Below, in pieces: positions 1-13,720 of a stretch of DNA of 64,000 nt (position 1 is the stretch's first letter; every line of letters starts with the position of its first letter). This DNA comes from Aspidapion aeneum. Lineage: Eukaryota > Arthropoda > Insecta > Coleoptera > Brentidae. The position numbers were made by a program, and so were the translations under genes. The notes under the pieces are model-generated. The model searched no databases. It was given only the letters and a program-made list of their open reading frames with translations, and was not told the origin of the DNA. Location: positions 21,769,171-21,833,170 of the forward strand of contig OY755047.1 in assembly GCA_963576565.1 (NCBI GenBank), in the 5' to 3' direction.

Positions 1-1337
1 TGTAATCTGCAGAGTTTTTTTGTGCTGGGTGGAAAAAAAATATGCCACTTTAGTCTAACTCAGTATGTAGGTACGTGGGCACAATAGATTCATTTGTGGT
101 CGCAGTGCATGGAGGTCCAGTAGGGCCTGTCACCACTTTCCAATACATACATCGTTACACCCGCTAGCCAACGTTCACAGATCAAAAAAAGTTGGGCAAA
201 TTCTTTTGAATTTCAACCCAATATAACATTTTTAAAAGAGAGAATAGGTTTAATAGACTACATAATATGAATAAACACATAAGACATATTAAAGAATAAA
301 TTCTTTTTTAAGCCCTTTGTCATTGTAATTATTACAAAGGAACAATAATTACTTTAGCATCAGGATACTGTGTAGATTACCGAAAAATCAATTACATCAT
401 GAACAAGGAAATCTTTCGACTTCCCTAATGTTACAATGACGAAAATACAGCCGAGACGCCAGGAAAGGCTCCCCCTGATGTTTATTCGGTACCCCCTAAA
501 ATTTAATTGCATCCTCTGTAAAACTGGACCCGGCTCTGGTTTCAGCCTTGTTTTCTTCGAACCTTGTTTTGACAACAGATAATTTAAATGGGACCGGTCA
601 TCTTAAATCCGCCTTACTCAAAAGGATGGCTTCATGATTTGACACTGACATGATAATGATTTGTGCAAGCGGATAATGATTGGTTGGATAAAATTAGCTT
701 CTCCTTGTATGCCCAAACCCGCAAACAAAAGTGTTTAAAATAATTCCAACACTAATAAATAATAATGAATTCGATCACAAATTTTATGACTGTCACAATA
801 ATGTCCTAAATATGGACTGCTTTCAAGGTGTTCCAGAGTTTTTCAATTTTTTTAAAATGGTGGAATAGTTGTATTTATGAACAAAAAATAAAATTTTCGC
901 GCCATGATTTTGTTTCGTTTTCAGCAAAAAATTTCTTTTGTAGCGCCATTTTTATTAAAAAAACCTAATTTTTCTAAAATTCTTCGTTGTATTTCCAAAG
1001 AAATTTTCATGGTGCGATTTTTTAGAAGTCCTAGTAAACATTTTTTTTAGTCATTTGTTCATCGATCGTTTTCTTTCAGTAATACTATTTTTTGCAGATT
1101 TTGTGCAGATTACCGAAAAATCAATGACATCATGAACAAGGAAATCTCTCGACTTCCCAAATCGTATAACACGACAACGAGAATACAGGTTTTTTTAATA
1201 TCGTCGTGAAGTGTAATTTAGAAAAAAAATTAAAATTTTTAGATTTTGGATTTAAAATTCAATATTAAGAGGCAATTTAATTAATGACCTATGTAATCGA
1301 ATTTGTAAAGGTAAACCAAGTTAAGAAAAGAGACTAT
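1..1337. other. Gene-free repeat-rich stretch
   Basis: I see no supportable gene here. A block of about 80 bases at 372-452 (beginning GTAGATTACCGAAAAATCA) recurs in direct orientation at 1104-1189 with few differences, so the segment between may be an old insertion or a decayed repeat unit. The rest is AT-rich with homopolymer runs. Confidence 0.5.
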
Positions 1338-1937
1338 TCTATCTATCTATTTAGCCTTCCTCAATCCATTTTTGGACATAGGCCTCCCCCACTCTCACTA
1401 TTCTCCGTGTGTCGACGTGTTCATCTCTCTAGTTTTCGCGTGTTTCTTCAAATCGTCCGCCCATCTCATTTGGGATCTTGACCTACTTCTTTTATTTTCC
1501 CAAGGTCTGGTCTCCAGTTTAGTTTTGCTACTTCTTCTCTGACATCCCTTACTTTTGCTTTATTTCCTATCCATTCATTCCTTTTTCTATCTGTTAGCTT
1601 ACATGTAACATTTATCATTCCATTGTTCTTTGGGCTTTTGTTACCTTATCCATGTTGGATTTTGTTTGTCCAGGTCTGGGATCCATAGGTAAGTACAGGA
1701 ATGATACATTCTTTCGTTTTGAGGTACTGAGGATTTTTATTTTTTAATATGTAGATTAATTTACCAAATGATGCCTCGTCTCTTAATTTTAGCTGTTTGG
1801 TTTTCGTTTTTTAGTTTAATAATTCGTCCCAGGTATATATTCCTCTACTTGTTCAATTTTCTTTTGATTAATTCTGATCGTAATATCTTCATCTGTGTTT
1901 ATGATTTTAATGTTAGTGTAGTTCATGCTTATGAAAC
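1338..1937 (-). mobile_element. RTE-type non-LTR retrotransposon, 3' end relic
   Basis: On the minus strand this matches the C-terminal end of an RTE-like LINE polyprotein. It is a diverged copy of the block at 17,682-18,182, where the tail reads MRWADDLKKH, then WEAYVQRWIEEG and a stop. The element ends in a short tract of CTAT repeats (plus-strand view), typical of an RTE 3' tail. It is 5'-truncated, broken by stops and indels, and inactive. Related copies are at 17,682, 30,448, 33,528 and 44,032. Confidence 0.75.
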
Positions 1938-2734
1938 AAGACACCCTGTAAAATTTGGATAATCTGAAGCTTTGCGTACCTACTAACTAAATATCAAACA
2001 GCTATCAAAGTCTTATGTAAATCAAACATGCATGAAAGTTCTTATACATCGCTGTGTAACCTAAAGAAATCTACAAGGGCCACCGACGAATCAATAACAA
2101 TATTTTGGACGATATTATAGTCCTTGCCATAAGCAGTTGCACTTTTGTGACATTTCCAACCCCTTTATTTATCATATGCACACTAGCAGCAACAAAAAAT
2201 CTGAAAAATGTTTGGTTGTTTTTATCTGAGCATTTTAATTGTCAACCTACAGTCAGCATCTTTTTATCCAGAGACAATGACAGTTTTACCTTTAATTTTA
2301 TACTAACATGACATATTTACTTCCTAATATATTTCTGGTTAGGATATATGTTTACTTCATGTAAAAGTTACAAAAGTGTAACTGCATATGGCATGGAGTA
2401 TAGCATACTTAACTAGCCGCACGCGGAAACTATTGGAACTTTAAGCTAAGCATCACCTGGCCAAGACGGAACATAAATAGGTGACCGTAATTAAATCCGT
2501 TTGATTTTATTATTCGGTTGATTGTTAAGTAATGATAATTAAAAAAGTTAGGTCAGATGGAGGAAAAAACCTTTCCATTTTGGAACAAGTGATTTTTTAG
2601 TTACATTAATTTTTGTAGATTCCAAATACGTTATAGTATTAATACATTTTCATGAATCGAAAAGTGATGGCAATGGCAAATTTAAATTGTGTGCCTTGTC
2701 ATGTAGACACACAACTGCTGTGTGAGTGGAGGTC
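1938..2734. other. Gene-free AT-rich stretch
   Basis: No coding potential that I recognise. The only structure noted is that the right part leads into a dispersed repeat whose inverted copy lies near 9.9-10.3 kb. Confidence 0.4.
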
Positions 2735-3118
2735 ATCTTTGTTGCTTATTTACATTTTGCGGGGTTTTGCGTTTGTCATCTAAAATTATGTTTTTTTCTG
2801 TGAAAAGTTTGAAATAATTTACGTAAAACATGTGCGGTTTGTGGAAAAATGTCCGGGAGAAGTAAGGGAGTGCCATTCCATAGGTAACTACTTGTAATAT
2901 TCTTCATAATTTGATAATAAAGTTAAGAGTGGTTTATAAATGCCATTAAACACTGTTGATAGTGTCCACAATAAATCTCTGCACTATTAGTTTTAGAAAA
3001 ACTACAATTTAATCCACAATTTGATAAATTTTCACTCAGTTTTTAGAAAAAATAATAGTGTGACGTATCGGAGTATCTTCCAAAACCATCAAAACTAACG
3101 CACGCGCAGTAACCGAAA
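2735..3118. repeat. Dispersed repeat, inverted copy at 9937-10268
   Basis: The stretch from ACATTTTGCGGGGTTTTGCG to the GC-rich block ACGCACGCGCAGTAACC is the reverse complement of 9937-10268, with substitutions and a deletion of about 45 bases. Both copies contain a TTGATAAATTTTCACT core followed by a TGACGTA..GGAGTAT block. The class is unknown and no terminal repeats are obvious. Confidence 0.6.
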
Positions 3119-3862
3119 TCCTGTCTACCCGAAAAAGGAACATTAGAATTTAAATAGGGGTCCTGGCTTCAAGTATCGCGTGTGATAAGGCACGGATATG
3201 CCCATATTTATACTTTAACGTATTTGGCAGTGATAAATAAAGAAGTTAGTTCAAATTAAGAAAAAAACCTTTCCCTTTTAGATTTTTGATTCATATGCCT
3301 AATGTTATTTAAAATTTATAATAATAATAATTGTCATTAGCATCCTTAATAACTAAGAATCGACACTGATCATCTTAAGCAAACTGCGTTTAAATTATTT
3401 ACAATCTCAGGTAGGTAATGGTAAACAAGAGTTGCAAAAAAAAATTAAAGAGAATTACATTACGATATATTAACAAGGTATCCGTTACGACACATCGGTA
3501 CAAATAATCCTTGACAAGTAAATAAATATAGGTATTCATACGGTGGACATCGGAATACCTTTAGTCATTACAGTATTTGCACACCTGCCTTTGTAGCTTT
3601 GAAGCCGTAGTTAAAAATTAAAAATTGTTTATTGCGTTTCTTAAATTTACTGAATGAAGAATTAACCACAGAAATTAACAACATTAAAAGGACTTACAAC
3701 AGAATGGTTATTCCGAGAAATTAATAAACTCAACGATCTTTAAAATTAAAAACAATCCAAATGTAGCAAATTCTCAAAATAATAATCCGTTGGGTATTAA
3801 TAACATTCCATATGTTCAAGGGATTTTAGAAAACATTAGACGAATAGCCAAGCACTACAATA

Positions 3863-4881
<1,019 letters not shown>

Positions 4882-5456
4882 AAAAAGTTTTCATCTGGAA
4901 ATACGATAAGGGGTTTTGTTATTAAAACAAAACCAGAAAATTCCTCAAATAATAAGAAATGTAATTACCAAATCCCGTGTGAGTGTGGTGAATCATATGT
5001 AGGTAAAACGAAACGCCCCCTTCGGCTAGAGTAAAAGTACATCTAAAAAATACACAATTAGGGGATATTGAAAAATCCGGTTGAGCGAATCATACATGGT
5101 CAAATGATCACAGAATTCAGTGGTCAGAAGCTAAAGTTTTGCATAAGGAGTCGCACTGGCGAAAACGAAAGCTTATTGATTCTGCATTTATAATATATGA
5201 TATAATATATTATAAGATATGATAAAGTGCATCAAGTGTGGAAAATGGGCACATGAAAGTGTGATCTGACCTGTCAGTTAAGGGTGATTACTTCTGCGAC
5301 TTCTGTTGATTAACTTAAAAATGTTCATAATTTAAAATGTTGCTTTTTTGTAAATACTTACTAAAATCTCCGTTTTTGTTTATAAACTTAAAAATGTTCA
5401 TAATTTAAAATGTTGATTTTTTTGTATATAAAACCTCCGATTCTATACAGATATTT

Positions 5457-6133
5457 TAGCTCACACATATACTATACTATAGTAGTGTGAGCTATGGTGA
5501 TCCTAATTTTTTCGAGAAAAAAAAAGTTGCTCCGATTTGGAAACTTTTTTGTCGCGCCGTCTGTCTGTCTGTCTGTAACGACCAACGCGCATAACTCAAA
5601 AACCGCTTGGCCGATTTTAATGAAATTTGGTACCTAGGCTGGGTCTTGGTTCGAGATGGTCCCATTTAAAGATGAACAAAATCCACCTAACACAAGCCAA
5701 ATAAAAGGGTGGGGGAAGATTTAAAAAATTAGAGTTTATGTGAAAATATGGCGTGTGTCATATCAGACGAAAGGTAATTGGGTATGGAGTTAAACAAAAT
5801 ACATTTAAGTTTTTTTTTTCTTCAAAAAGGGTGGGGGTAGATTTCAAAAATTAGAGTTTACGTGAAAATATGGCGTGTGTGATATCAAACGAAAGGTAAT
5901 TGAGTCCGGAGTTAAACAAAATACATTTTAGTTTTTGTTTTTTGAAGAGTGGGGGTAGATTTCAAAAATTTGAGTTTAAGTCAAAACATGGCTTGTGTGG
6001 TATCAAACAAAAGGTAATTTAGTCTGGAGTTGAATAAGATATATTTCAGGTTTTAGTTTTATTAGCTCGCACGTACACTATAACTATAGCACCTAGTGTG
6101 AGCTTAGGGGCACATATATTGGCAGAGTATTTT
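5457..6133 (+). mobile_element. Hairpin-ended repeat with microsatellite, copy B
   Basis: Starts with the palindrome TAGCTCACAC..GTGTGAGCTA, followed by a conserved GGTGATCCTAATTTTTTCGA block and a very short TCTG tract. Next come a conserved block (ACGCGCATAACTCAAAAACC) and three tandem ~115-base units, then the second palindrome ending GTGTGAGCTTAGGGG and a final ATATTGGCAGAGTATTTT. It lies directly after the Penelope-like 3' region and in tandem with copy C. Confidence 0.7.
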
Positions 6134-6289
6134 CATATGCCAACAAATTTACGATTTAGGAAGCTGCTGGTACGATTTAGGCCACCAGTTCCCCAAATCG
6201 TACCGTTTGCAACCCCTTAGAAAACTCTTGTTTTTTCAAAGTTCAATAAAATATTTTAAAAATTGATCTATCGGTCTGAAATAAAATTT

Positions 6290-6428
6290 TAGCTCACACA
6301 TATACTATACTATAGTAGTGTGAGCTATGGTGATCCTAATTTTTTCGAGAAAAAAAAAGATTCTCCGATTTCAAATTTTTTTATATATCTTTGCGTTTCA
6401 GATGATTTTGAAACTTTTTTGTTGCGCC

Positions 6429-6466
<38 letters not shown>

Positions 6467-7066
6467 ATGTCTGTCTGTCTGTCTGTCTGTCTGTGTGTCT
6501 GTATGTCTGTCTGTAACGACCAACGCGCATAACTCAAAAACCGCTTGGCCGATTTTAATGAAATTTGGTACCTAGGCTGGGTCTTGGGTCGAGATGGTCC
6601 CATTTAAAAATGAACAAAATCCATCGAACACAAACCAAATAAAAGGGGGGGGGGTAGATTTCAAAAATTAGGGTTTATGTGAAAATATGGCGTGTGTGAT
6701 ATTAAACGAAAGGTAATTAAGTCTGCAGTTAAACAAAATACATTTTAATTTATTTAAAAAAAAGGGTGGGGGTATATTTTAAAAATTAGAGTTTAAGTGA
6801 AAATATGGCGTGTGTGATATCAAACGAAAGGTAATTGAGTCCGGACTTTAACAAAATACATTTTAGTTTTTTTTTGTAAGGGTGGGGGTAGATTTCAAAA
6901 ATTTGAGTTTAAGTCAAAACATGGCTTGTGTGGTATCAAACAAAAGGTAATTTAGTCTGGAGTTGAATAAAATATATTTCAGTTTTTAGTTATATTAGCT
7001 CACACGTACACTATAACTATAGTACCTAGTGTGAGCTTAGGGGCCCATATATTGGCAGAGTATTTT
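6290..7066 (+). mobile_element. Hairpin-ended repeat with microsatellite, copy C
   Basis: Same architecture and orientation as copy B, with an interrupted TCTG tract at 6430-6514 containing TATG and TGTG variants. The conserved post-tract block and three tandem units marked by GATATCAAACGAAAGG or close variants are all present. Both terminal palindromes are retained. Confidence 0.7.
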
Positions 7067-7535
7067 TATTAGAGTTATTAATTTTTAAGAAAGAAAATAA
7101 AAACCAAAAAGTGGTACAAAAGTGATTTTGGCAACCTTACCCTAATTGGCTTATAGTGCGGAGGTCTTGGTGGTGCAGGGTAAACATAAAGACAAAGCCA
7201 GTAGATAAAACGAGTAAAAGGGGGGAGAAGGAAGAAATCCTTGGGTATTCTATGGTGATAGGACGATGCTCACCCAAGTTTTACCGATAAGATGTCATGT
7301 GGCGATTAATGGTTGTCCAATAGTTAAATAAATTATACCATTCTAGTGGTAGGTAGTACGACTGACCGTACCGTCAATATGATGGTTGCATTGTTTAGTA
7401 TGCTATTAATTGTTTGGTTTCATAATACATACAGGGTCATCCAAGTTCGAAATTACATTAGTATTGTAAGTATTTTATATTCTTCGGCAGCTGAGTACTT
7501 TTCAATTGTATCATTTTTCTTATAACACCTATCAC
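7067..7535. other. Unassigned stretch left of the hAT element
   Basis: No gene or repeat recognised, apart from the last eight bases (7528-7535, CCTATCAC), which are the target-site duplication of the adjacent hAT element. Confidence 0.5.
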
Positions 7536-7736
7536 CATTGGCGTAGCTAGCCTTGCCGTGGCCCCGGTCTATCTTGAACAAAAAGCAAACATAGGTTTTA
7601 AAGAGTCGTACAAAGTGTGCAATGAATAAAAAAAAATACGCGCATTAAATGTTCTAATATTTTAATATAACAAATTTAATAATACATTTACCAACTTATT
7701 TATATGTATACACAGGAAGTATGTAATTCAGCAATT

Positions 7737-8084
7737 CTACAAAGAAAGTTTTCTACGTCGCTGACTGAAAGCGTCTACCACACTGTCTAAGTCGACCTCA
7801 ACATCTTTTTCTATGAATAACAATGACAAACCTGAGTGTCTCTGTTGAGTCATAGTTGTTCTAAGCCAATTAAAAACTCTCCTTATGGCAGAGAAAGACC
7901 TCTCGCAAGTTGCACTTGAAATTGGAAGAATACTCGCAACTTTAAAAAGTTGGTAGAGGTTTGGATAGGTGTTTTCTGCTATATGTTGTTTGATAGAATC
8001 ATGACCAACAGTTTGATTTAACCGAAAAATAAAAGTCTTTAAAACGGTCATTTCTGCTCTTAGTATTAATATTAAAAAAGACAC
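7737..8084 (-). pseudogene. hAT transposase C-terminal dimerisation domain fragment
   Basis: The 115-residue reading frame contains YPNLYQLFKVASILPISSAT followed by CERSFSAIRRVFNWLRTTM and LSLLFIEKD. This is the signature of the hAT C-terminal dimerisation region seen in ZMYM1-like transposases of insects. In intact members it is the last ~90 residues of a 600-800 residue enzyme. The RNase H-like catalytic core and N-terminal zinc finger are absent, so this is a remnant. It lies in the expected orientation inside the hAT element bounded by 7536 and 9597. Confidence 0.9.
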
Positions 8085-8257
8085 TAAACGCTAACCTCAA
8101 AAAAACTAAAAAGATTATTATATTTATTTTAGAAAAACAGTTTAAAAAGGTCTTTTATAACCTTACGACATCTACAACCCGATTTCGGAAACAGAGGGGC
8201 AAAGGTCGCTGTCTTTATTAAATGCGAAATTTAACTTACACTTCTATAAAACAATAA

Positions 8258-9397
8258 AATAATAGAACTGCTGGAATCTAAGTATATTGCCTGTGGAATT
8301 CTCTTGGACTTATCTAAAGCTTTCGACTCCATTAATCACAAAATCCTATTAAAAAAGCTTGAGGCGTATGGTGTGAGAGGAGTTGTCTTGAAATGGTTCG
8401 AGAGTTATTTAGAGAATAGGCCACAAAAGGTGAGAGTATGTCGTGGGGGTGAAGTGGTAGAGTCGACCAGCGGTTTTATCACCACTGGCGTTCCTCAGGG
8501 AAGCATTCTCGGACCTTTGCTGTTTGTGATATACCTAAATGATTTTGCAGAAATTATCAAACAACCAACCGAACTCTTTGACTATGCTGATGATGCCACC
8601 GAAGTAATACCAATTGATAGAAATGAAGATATTGAAAATAAGTGCCAAGAATTATTAGGTATGATAAAAAATTGGTTAGAAAAAACCAACTACTTTTAAA
8701 TGTAAATAAAACCAGCATAATAACTTTTAATAACTTAAACGTAGATAGTAGCGAATCAATACAGTTTCAAAATCAAAACATACAGACGGTGGAGCTCCTG
8801 GGAGTCACAGTCGACTCTCTACTGAACTACCATGAACACATTAAGGTACTCTGTGGCAAACTAAGCAAAGCTACCTATGCAATCCGTGTGATTTCCAAAC
8901 ATATCAATGATAAAAAAATATTAATGTTTATTTATTACGGATTGTTTTACTCACGGTTAAAATATGGTATACTGCTTTGGGGCAGCAGTAGTCGAATTGA
9001 GAGCGTATTTGTGCAGCAAAAGAGGGTCTTGCGGATAATGTGGTCTCGAAAACACCGAGAGAGTTGCAGAGGGCTTTTTAAACAAAATAACCTACTTACA
9101 GTAACAGGAATTTACATCTATCAATGTGTAATTTACCTACGCAAAAACACCGAAAAGTTTGAACACTTAAAACCTAACCATAATTATCCTACTAAACATC
9201 AGAAGAACAATTATAACCTTCCAAAGCACAGGCTAGCCGTAACAGAAAAAGCTCCTTTCTATACCTGTTTAAAATTTTATAACTCTTTGCCAGACAAAAT
9301 TAAAGATATAGATAGTATAAAACGGTTTAAAAAAGCTTGTTTTGCCCATATTTGTAAAATTGAACCGTACACAATAAAAGATTTCTTTAATTTTAGA
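8258..9397 (+). pseudogene. CR1/Jockey-group LINE reverse transcriptase fragment, one frameshift
   Basis: Translation shows RT motifs in order. LLDLSKAFDSINHKILLKKL comes first, then GVPQGSILGPLLFVIYLNDF, then the catalytic YADD within LFDYADDATEV. A one-base shift in the run near 8685 moves the frame. It then continues through LLLNVNKTSI, the thumb region LLGVTVDSLLNYHEHIKVL, and the Trp-rich segment GILLWGSSSRIE to a C-terminal stop at 9400. The endonuclease and N-terminal RT are missing, so the copy is 5'-truncated and dead. It sits wholly inside the hAT termini, so it inserted into the hAT or was captured by it. Clade assignment (CR1/L2/Jockey group) is by motif impression only. Confidence 0.88.
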
Positions 9398-9651
9398 TAA
9401 ACTTTTGAACAAAAATCCTAATTGTATATTTTTTATGATTTTGTGAATCTTTTGTGCTTAAATATTTGTGAAACTAGTGTCATTTACTAATTTTGTGTTA
9501 TTTATCTACTTTGTGTACATTGTGATACATTTGATTTTACTTTATTTTATTTTTGCCCCTGCCCCCCCCCCCCCCCCCCCCCCTAGCTACGCCAATGCCT
9601 ATCACCATGACATAAATTATGTTTAACATATCAGTCTTGGCTGTCCTTCAA

Positions 9652-9762
9652 TTACGTAACGCTCTAGGGTTTATTCATTGCCTTGCGTTACACTCAATGC
9701 TTTTTAATGTGTTTTTTCTTGAAAATGCGTTACGAGGGAGGGAGGAGAGTAAAAAATCCTGA
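9652..9762. repeat. Degraded 'AATTACGTAACG' MITE
   Basis: Shares TTGCGTTACACTCAATG and TTTTTCTTGAAAATGC with the better preserved copy at 21,757-21,914; only one terminal repeat is recognisable. Confidence 0.55.
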
Positions 9763-9936
9763 ACTTTTTCTTCTGCGAAAATTCTTAAAAGTGTTTTGAG
9801 CGTAGGGCTGACTAAAATGACCGACTAAATACGTTAGAGCATAAATACAGGGCATAATCATGCATTCTTACACGCGATCGTTCAAGCCGGGGTCCTTCTT
9901 TAGTTACTAATATTCCTTTCGCGGGTAAACAGGATT

Positions 9937-10268
9937 TCGGTAACTGCGCATGCGTCAGTTTTGGTGGTTTTAGAACATACTCCGTTACGTCACTACATTT
10001 TTTGACAATTGTCAAGAATTTAAGGTTATGTCTATTATTTTTCTTCTAAAAACTAGTTGATCAAGTGAAAATTTATCAAATTGCGGATTAAATTTGTATT
10101 TTTTCTAAAATTGATTGTACAGATTTATTGTGGACACCATGAAGAGTGCTTAATAATATACTAGTACTTCTACCAACCGCATATGTTTTACGTGAATTAT
10201 TTTCCTTTTTTCACAGAAAAAAAACACAATTATAAAAGACAAACGCAAAACACCGCAAAATGTAAGCA
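9937..10268. repeat. Dispersed repeat, inverted copy of 2735-3118
   Basis: Reverse complement of the repeat at 2735-3118. It retains about 45 bases that the other copy lacks, around TTTTGACAATTGTCAAGAA. Confidence 0.6.
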
Positions 10269-10725
10269 AACCAAGCATTCGATTTGTTGGACAATGTTGC
10301 CGTTTACTTTGAAATATATTTTTTAAGCCACAGAAAAAAATTGCTGGTAACTAAGTCTTTACAGTAAGGTATTTTTTTTTCATTTATTTGTAGTAGGTTT
10401 AAGAAAAGATTTAATTCTTACTAAATTATTTTTTTGCAGTTACAATTCATATTTGCGCACTCTTTTAGACATTACTCTCAAGAATTTTCGTTCGTTTCGG
10501 AAAAGTTGGGCGTCTCAGCAAAATGAAGCCCAATGCGAAAACTACTTCTGTTACTCATCCCGTAAAAACAGACCTGCGTACTGTGGACTATTACCTAACC
10601 TTTTATGAAACGAATAATAGGGACCTTTTCACCTGGTTTGAACTTTATCCCTTACTTAAGGATAATGTTTGACCTTACTTGTGTTCGAATAACGCAGGCT
10701 ATTAGTTCCTTTATTTAGAGACAAT

Positions 10726-11007
10726 AGACACTTATTTGAATAAAACCTGACCCTATTTTAAAATCGACCCTATGGTGACAGATTACATATGCTGCATACA
10801 GCTGCTCTCTTTCAAAATTCGGCTTTTGTGTATTTAAAAACCGGATTTATTAGTGTCGGTCTTTATTAAATGAAAGTTAGCGTCTTTATTATTAAATTTG
10901 GCTTTGGTATGTCAATTTTGAGAGTTCAGCTGTTATTTTTCTGTGTAAATGTGTCAAAATAAAGTCGACTCCAAAATTCAGGTCAGGTTTTATTCCAATA
11001 AGTCCCT
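10726..11007. repeat. MITE with ~25-bp inverted termini
   Basis: The left end (ACTTATTTGAATAAAACCTG) and right end (CAGGTTTTATTCCAATAAGT) are imperfect inverted copies. Related termini occur at 58,195-59,028, and both share the AATAAGTCCCT end. No coding sequence. Confidence 0.65.
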
Positions 11008-12696
11008 AGTGGTGCCGCGCATATAACGTTATGACAAAATGTAATCTAAATTTAAAATATTTTTGATACCAGACAATTATTTTAAAAGCTACCAATGCGG
11101 GGTAATCCGCAGATTTATTTTATACCAATTATTGAAAATTAGTTTTTATAAAAACTGGTAGATATGTGTTGTTTGGCAACAGTGTTTACCAACTAACCAA
11201 AAGTCATCAATGTTCTGTGAAGTGTGTAAAAAAAAAGAAGAAGTACACATAGTACACAAACTAATCCGATATTTCCCTGGCGGTTTTCAGTTTTTCCTTA
11301 ATAGATTTCCAAACTTTTTAATTAATTTTGATATATCACAAGTAAAAATTTTGTCTGCAAAATGTCAAAATTGGACTTCTAAATATCACGTGACATCTGT
11401 CGTTTAATGTCATATTAATAAAGGATAAAGAAAAGTTGGCTAATGGAGTGCCAGCAGAAGAACTGAGACAACTAAAAAAATTTAATTTTAGGTAAACAAA
11501 AGAAAACTCAAATCATTTTGTTATAACTGATGCTTAAGTTCTTTTTATATAAATTTCTTGATTCGAACATCAAATTTATGTAGGCATTATACATGGGCGC
11601 ACCCAGGGGGGGGGCAAGCCTTAGATTTTTTTATATATTTTCGACATATTTCAGAAAAAAAACATGCGCCACTGTCATTATAACTAGGTCGGATAATTGA
11701 TAGAGGGCGTCTAATTTTGTCATTTTATCACTAAAAGTAAAAGTTTCTAAATATCGAGTTGTCATTTTCGTTCTGAGGATGCGACATAGTTTGTTGCAGA
11801 GTGCTGTTGCATCAATTTATTATCAACCAGGGCTAATCAGATTTAAAATGCTCCTTGTAAAACATAACATTATTTACTTCGACGAAATCTATCCGGGAGT
11901 GCTTTGGCTTCTAAATTCCAAAAACTAGTTAATGAACTGATCCCTGATCCTTTACGATCACGAAGCATCACTTATTAACCTGATAAAGACACATTAATAT
12001 TGTGTGAAAGTGTTTACGCTATACCATATACTCTGTAATGTTGCAGAGATATAAAACGATAAATAAAATTAGCAAAATAGACGAGATTGAAGAAAATAAA
12101 ATTAAACATAATTGAAAATATACTTCTGATATTACTGCATCATTATTTTTGGTGTTATGTCACAAATATGCATTTTATTTTTAACATTAAATTAAGCTAC
12201 AATAGGCCACAGTATAATATTTAATCTGTGGTATAATAAAGCTGGTTATAATACAAAACACTCCTTAAAAATTTCGCGTTTTCACTCATAAATATCGACA
12301 AATTTGACCTTTTTCGATTTAGAGATATCTACAAAAAATATATGTTTCTATTTCTTGTATCTTAATAGCAACAAAATTATCAAACTGGTTTAAATTTTAT
12401 TCTTGACTTTATCTTAAGTAACATACAGTGCGGACCTAAATAGACCCCCCTCCCTTCTAAATTTTGAACAAAAACAGATATTGATTTCTGATAAAAAGCT
12501 TTTTTAATGGGCATTTTTTTGACGATATTTGAGCTAAGTGACAGTCATGTCAAGCTAACCTAATGTCAAAAATTTGACATAACATCAAAAATTTTAAATT
12601 GGAAAGGAGGCCATGTAATACCTCCTTTGAAAGGTATCTTGATTCTCAATAGAACACATTTAAAATTTTTAAAATTGGTTTAGCCTCCTTGGAGAT
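11008..12696. other. Gene-free repeat-derived stretch
   Basis: No gene is supported. The block 11,876-12,015 (containing GATCCCTGATCC and GAGTGCTTTGGCTTCTAAA) is the reverse complement of 55,138-55,275, so both belong to one dispersed repeat family. A G9 run lies near 11,607. The rest is AT-rich and unassigned. Confidence 0.5.
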
Positions 12697-13044
12697 ATTT
12701 TTATTTTTCTTCGCGGTCGACTAAACAAAGTCAATTTTTTATCAAGCAAAAAAAATAATTTAAATTGATTTATTTTATCATAGATTTAATTTTTATCCTT
12801 CTAAGTTATGTCAGAACCTAAAAATAAGTTTACTAGGAAGGTATCAGACATCCATTTATTTATGTTGAAATTTAAAATAAGCAAAAAAGTTTTGAAAAAA
12901 TGATCACACAGAACGTTTTCCTATTTATACTTTTTAACTTATTTTTAGGTTCTGACATAACTTACTTATCAATTAAACTTTTTTTTGCCTAATAAAAAAT
13001 TGACTTTTTTAGTCGACCGCTAAGAAAAATAAACATATCTTCTA
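12697..13044. repeat. Foldback repeat, ~110-140-bp arms
   Basis: Arms at 12,697-12,834 and 12,937-13,044 are inverted copies. The right-arm sequence TTTTTAGGTTCTGACATAAC matches the left arm, as does the GTCGACCGC core near each outer end. A loop of about 100 bases separates them. Consistent with a MITE. Confidence 0.75.
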
Positions 13045-13071
13045 GCTTCTATATCTGAGAAGGACGAAACA

Positions 13072-13720
13072 GTTAACTGTCAACACTTATTAGGTGTCCA
13101 TTAGATCCAGGAGCCCGTGAGGTTAAGCTTTCAAGCTACCCACGGCAAAATATGAGAGAAAAAATAAATTTATTTTTACCCGATTAGCCACGAAACTTGT
13201 TTGATTTTTAAATTCAGGGGTACTAAACGTTTGTTAGTATTATTTAGCTTAAAAATTCCGCTGATTGACGCTCGCGTGTCGGTTGGCGGGTAATCAGCGT
13301 TGCCCTGGCCTGAAAGACAGAAGAGCTGTCGTAGGTCATGGATGGTTTGTTTTTTCTTTCTTTGCAATCGATCTTTTAATTGATCGATATGTATAGCAGT
13401 TTTTTTTCGTCTGCTCTTGTTCTAGTTTCTCTCGTATCTCAGTAGATGGCGCTTCTTGCGAGAGTTTTTCACTATATACATAGGATTAGAGACCAAACCG
13501 TCTAATTAACTTCGCAAGGGTGTCACATTGACCAAGCAGTGTTCTGAGGAGTCCCATAAGGACGAAATAGTTAACTGTCAATACGGTGTCCATTAGATCT
13601 TGGACCCCCGTAAGGTTAATCTTTCAAGTTACCCAGGGAAAAATATGAGAGAGAAAAAAACTTATTTTTACCCGATTAGTCACGAAACTTGTTTGGTAGA
13701 AGAACTTGTTTGATGGTAAG
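13072..13720. mobile_element. Repeat element with direct terminal blocks
   Basis: A block of about 130 bases (AGTTAACTGTCAA, GGTGTCCATTAGATC, TACCC(A)..G..AAAATATGAGAG, ACCCGATTAG..CACGAAACTT) occurs at 13,072-13,200 and again, in the same orientation, at 13,561-13,705. A unique segment of about 360 bases lies between. The arrangement resembles a terminal-repeat miniature element or two tandem units. An inverted, interrupted copy is at 57,580-59,650. No coding capacity was recognised. Confidence 0.6.

Larger units (their letters stand above)
7536..9597. mobile_element. hAT transposon with perfect TIRs and 8-bp TSD, carrying a LINE
   Basis: The 15-base inverted termini CATTGGCGTAGCTAG and its exact complement bound this 2062-base element. 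It is flanked on both sides by the 8-base direct duplication CCTATCAC (7528-7535 and 9598-9605), the TSD size characteristic of hAT elements. Near the left end, on the minus strand, is the hAT C-terminal dimerisation domain. Most of the transposase is gone and a LINE fragment fills the middle and right. A poly-C run of over 20 bases lies just inside the right terminus. The element is non-autonomous. Confidence 0.92.
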
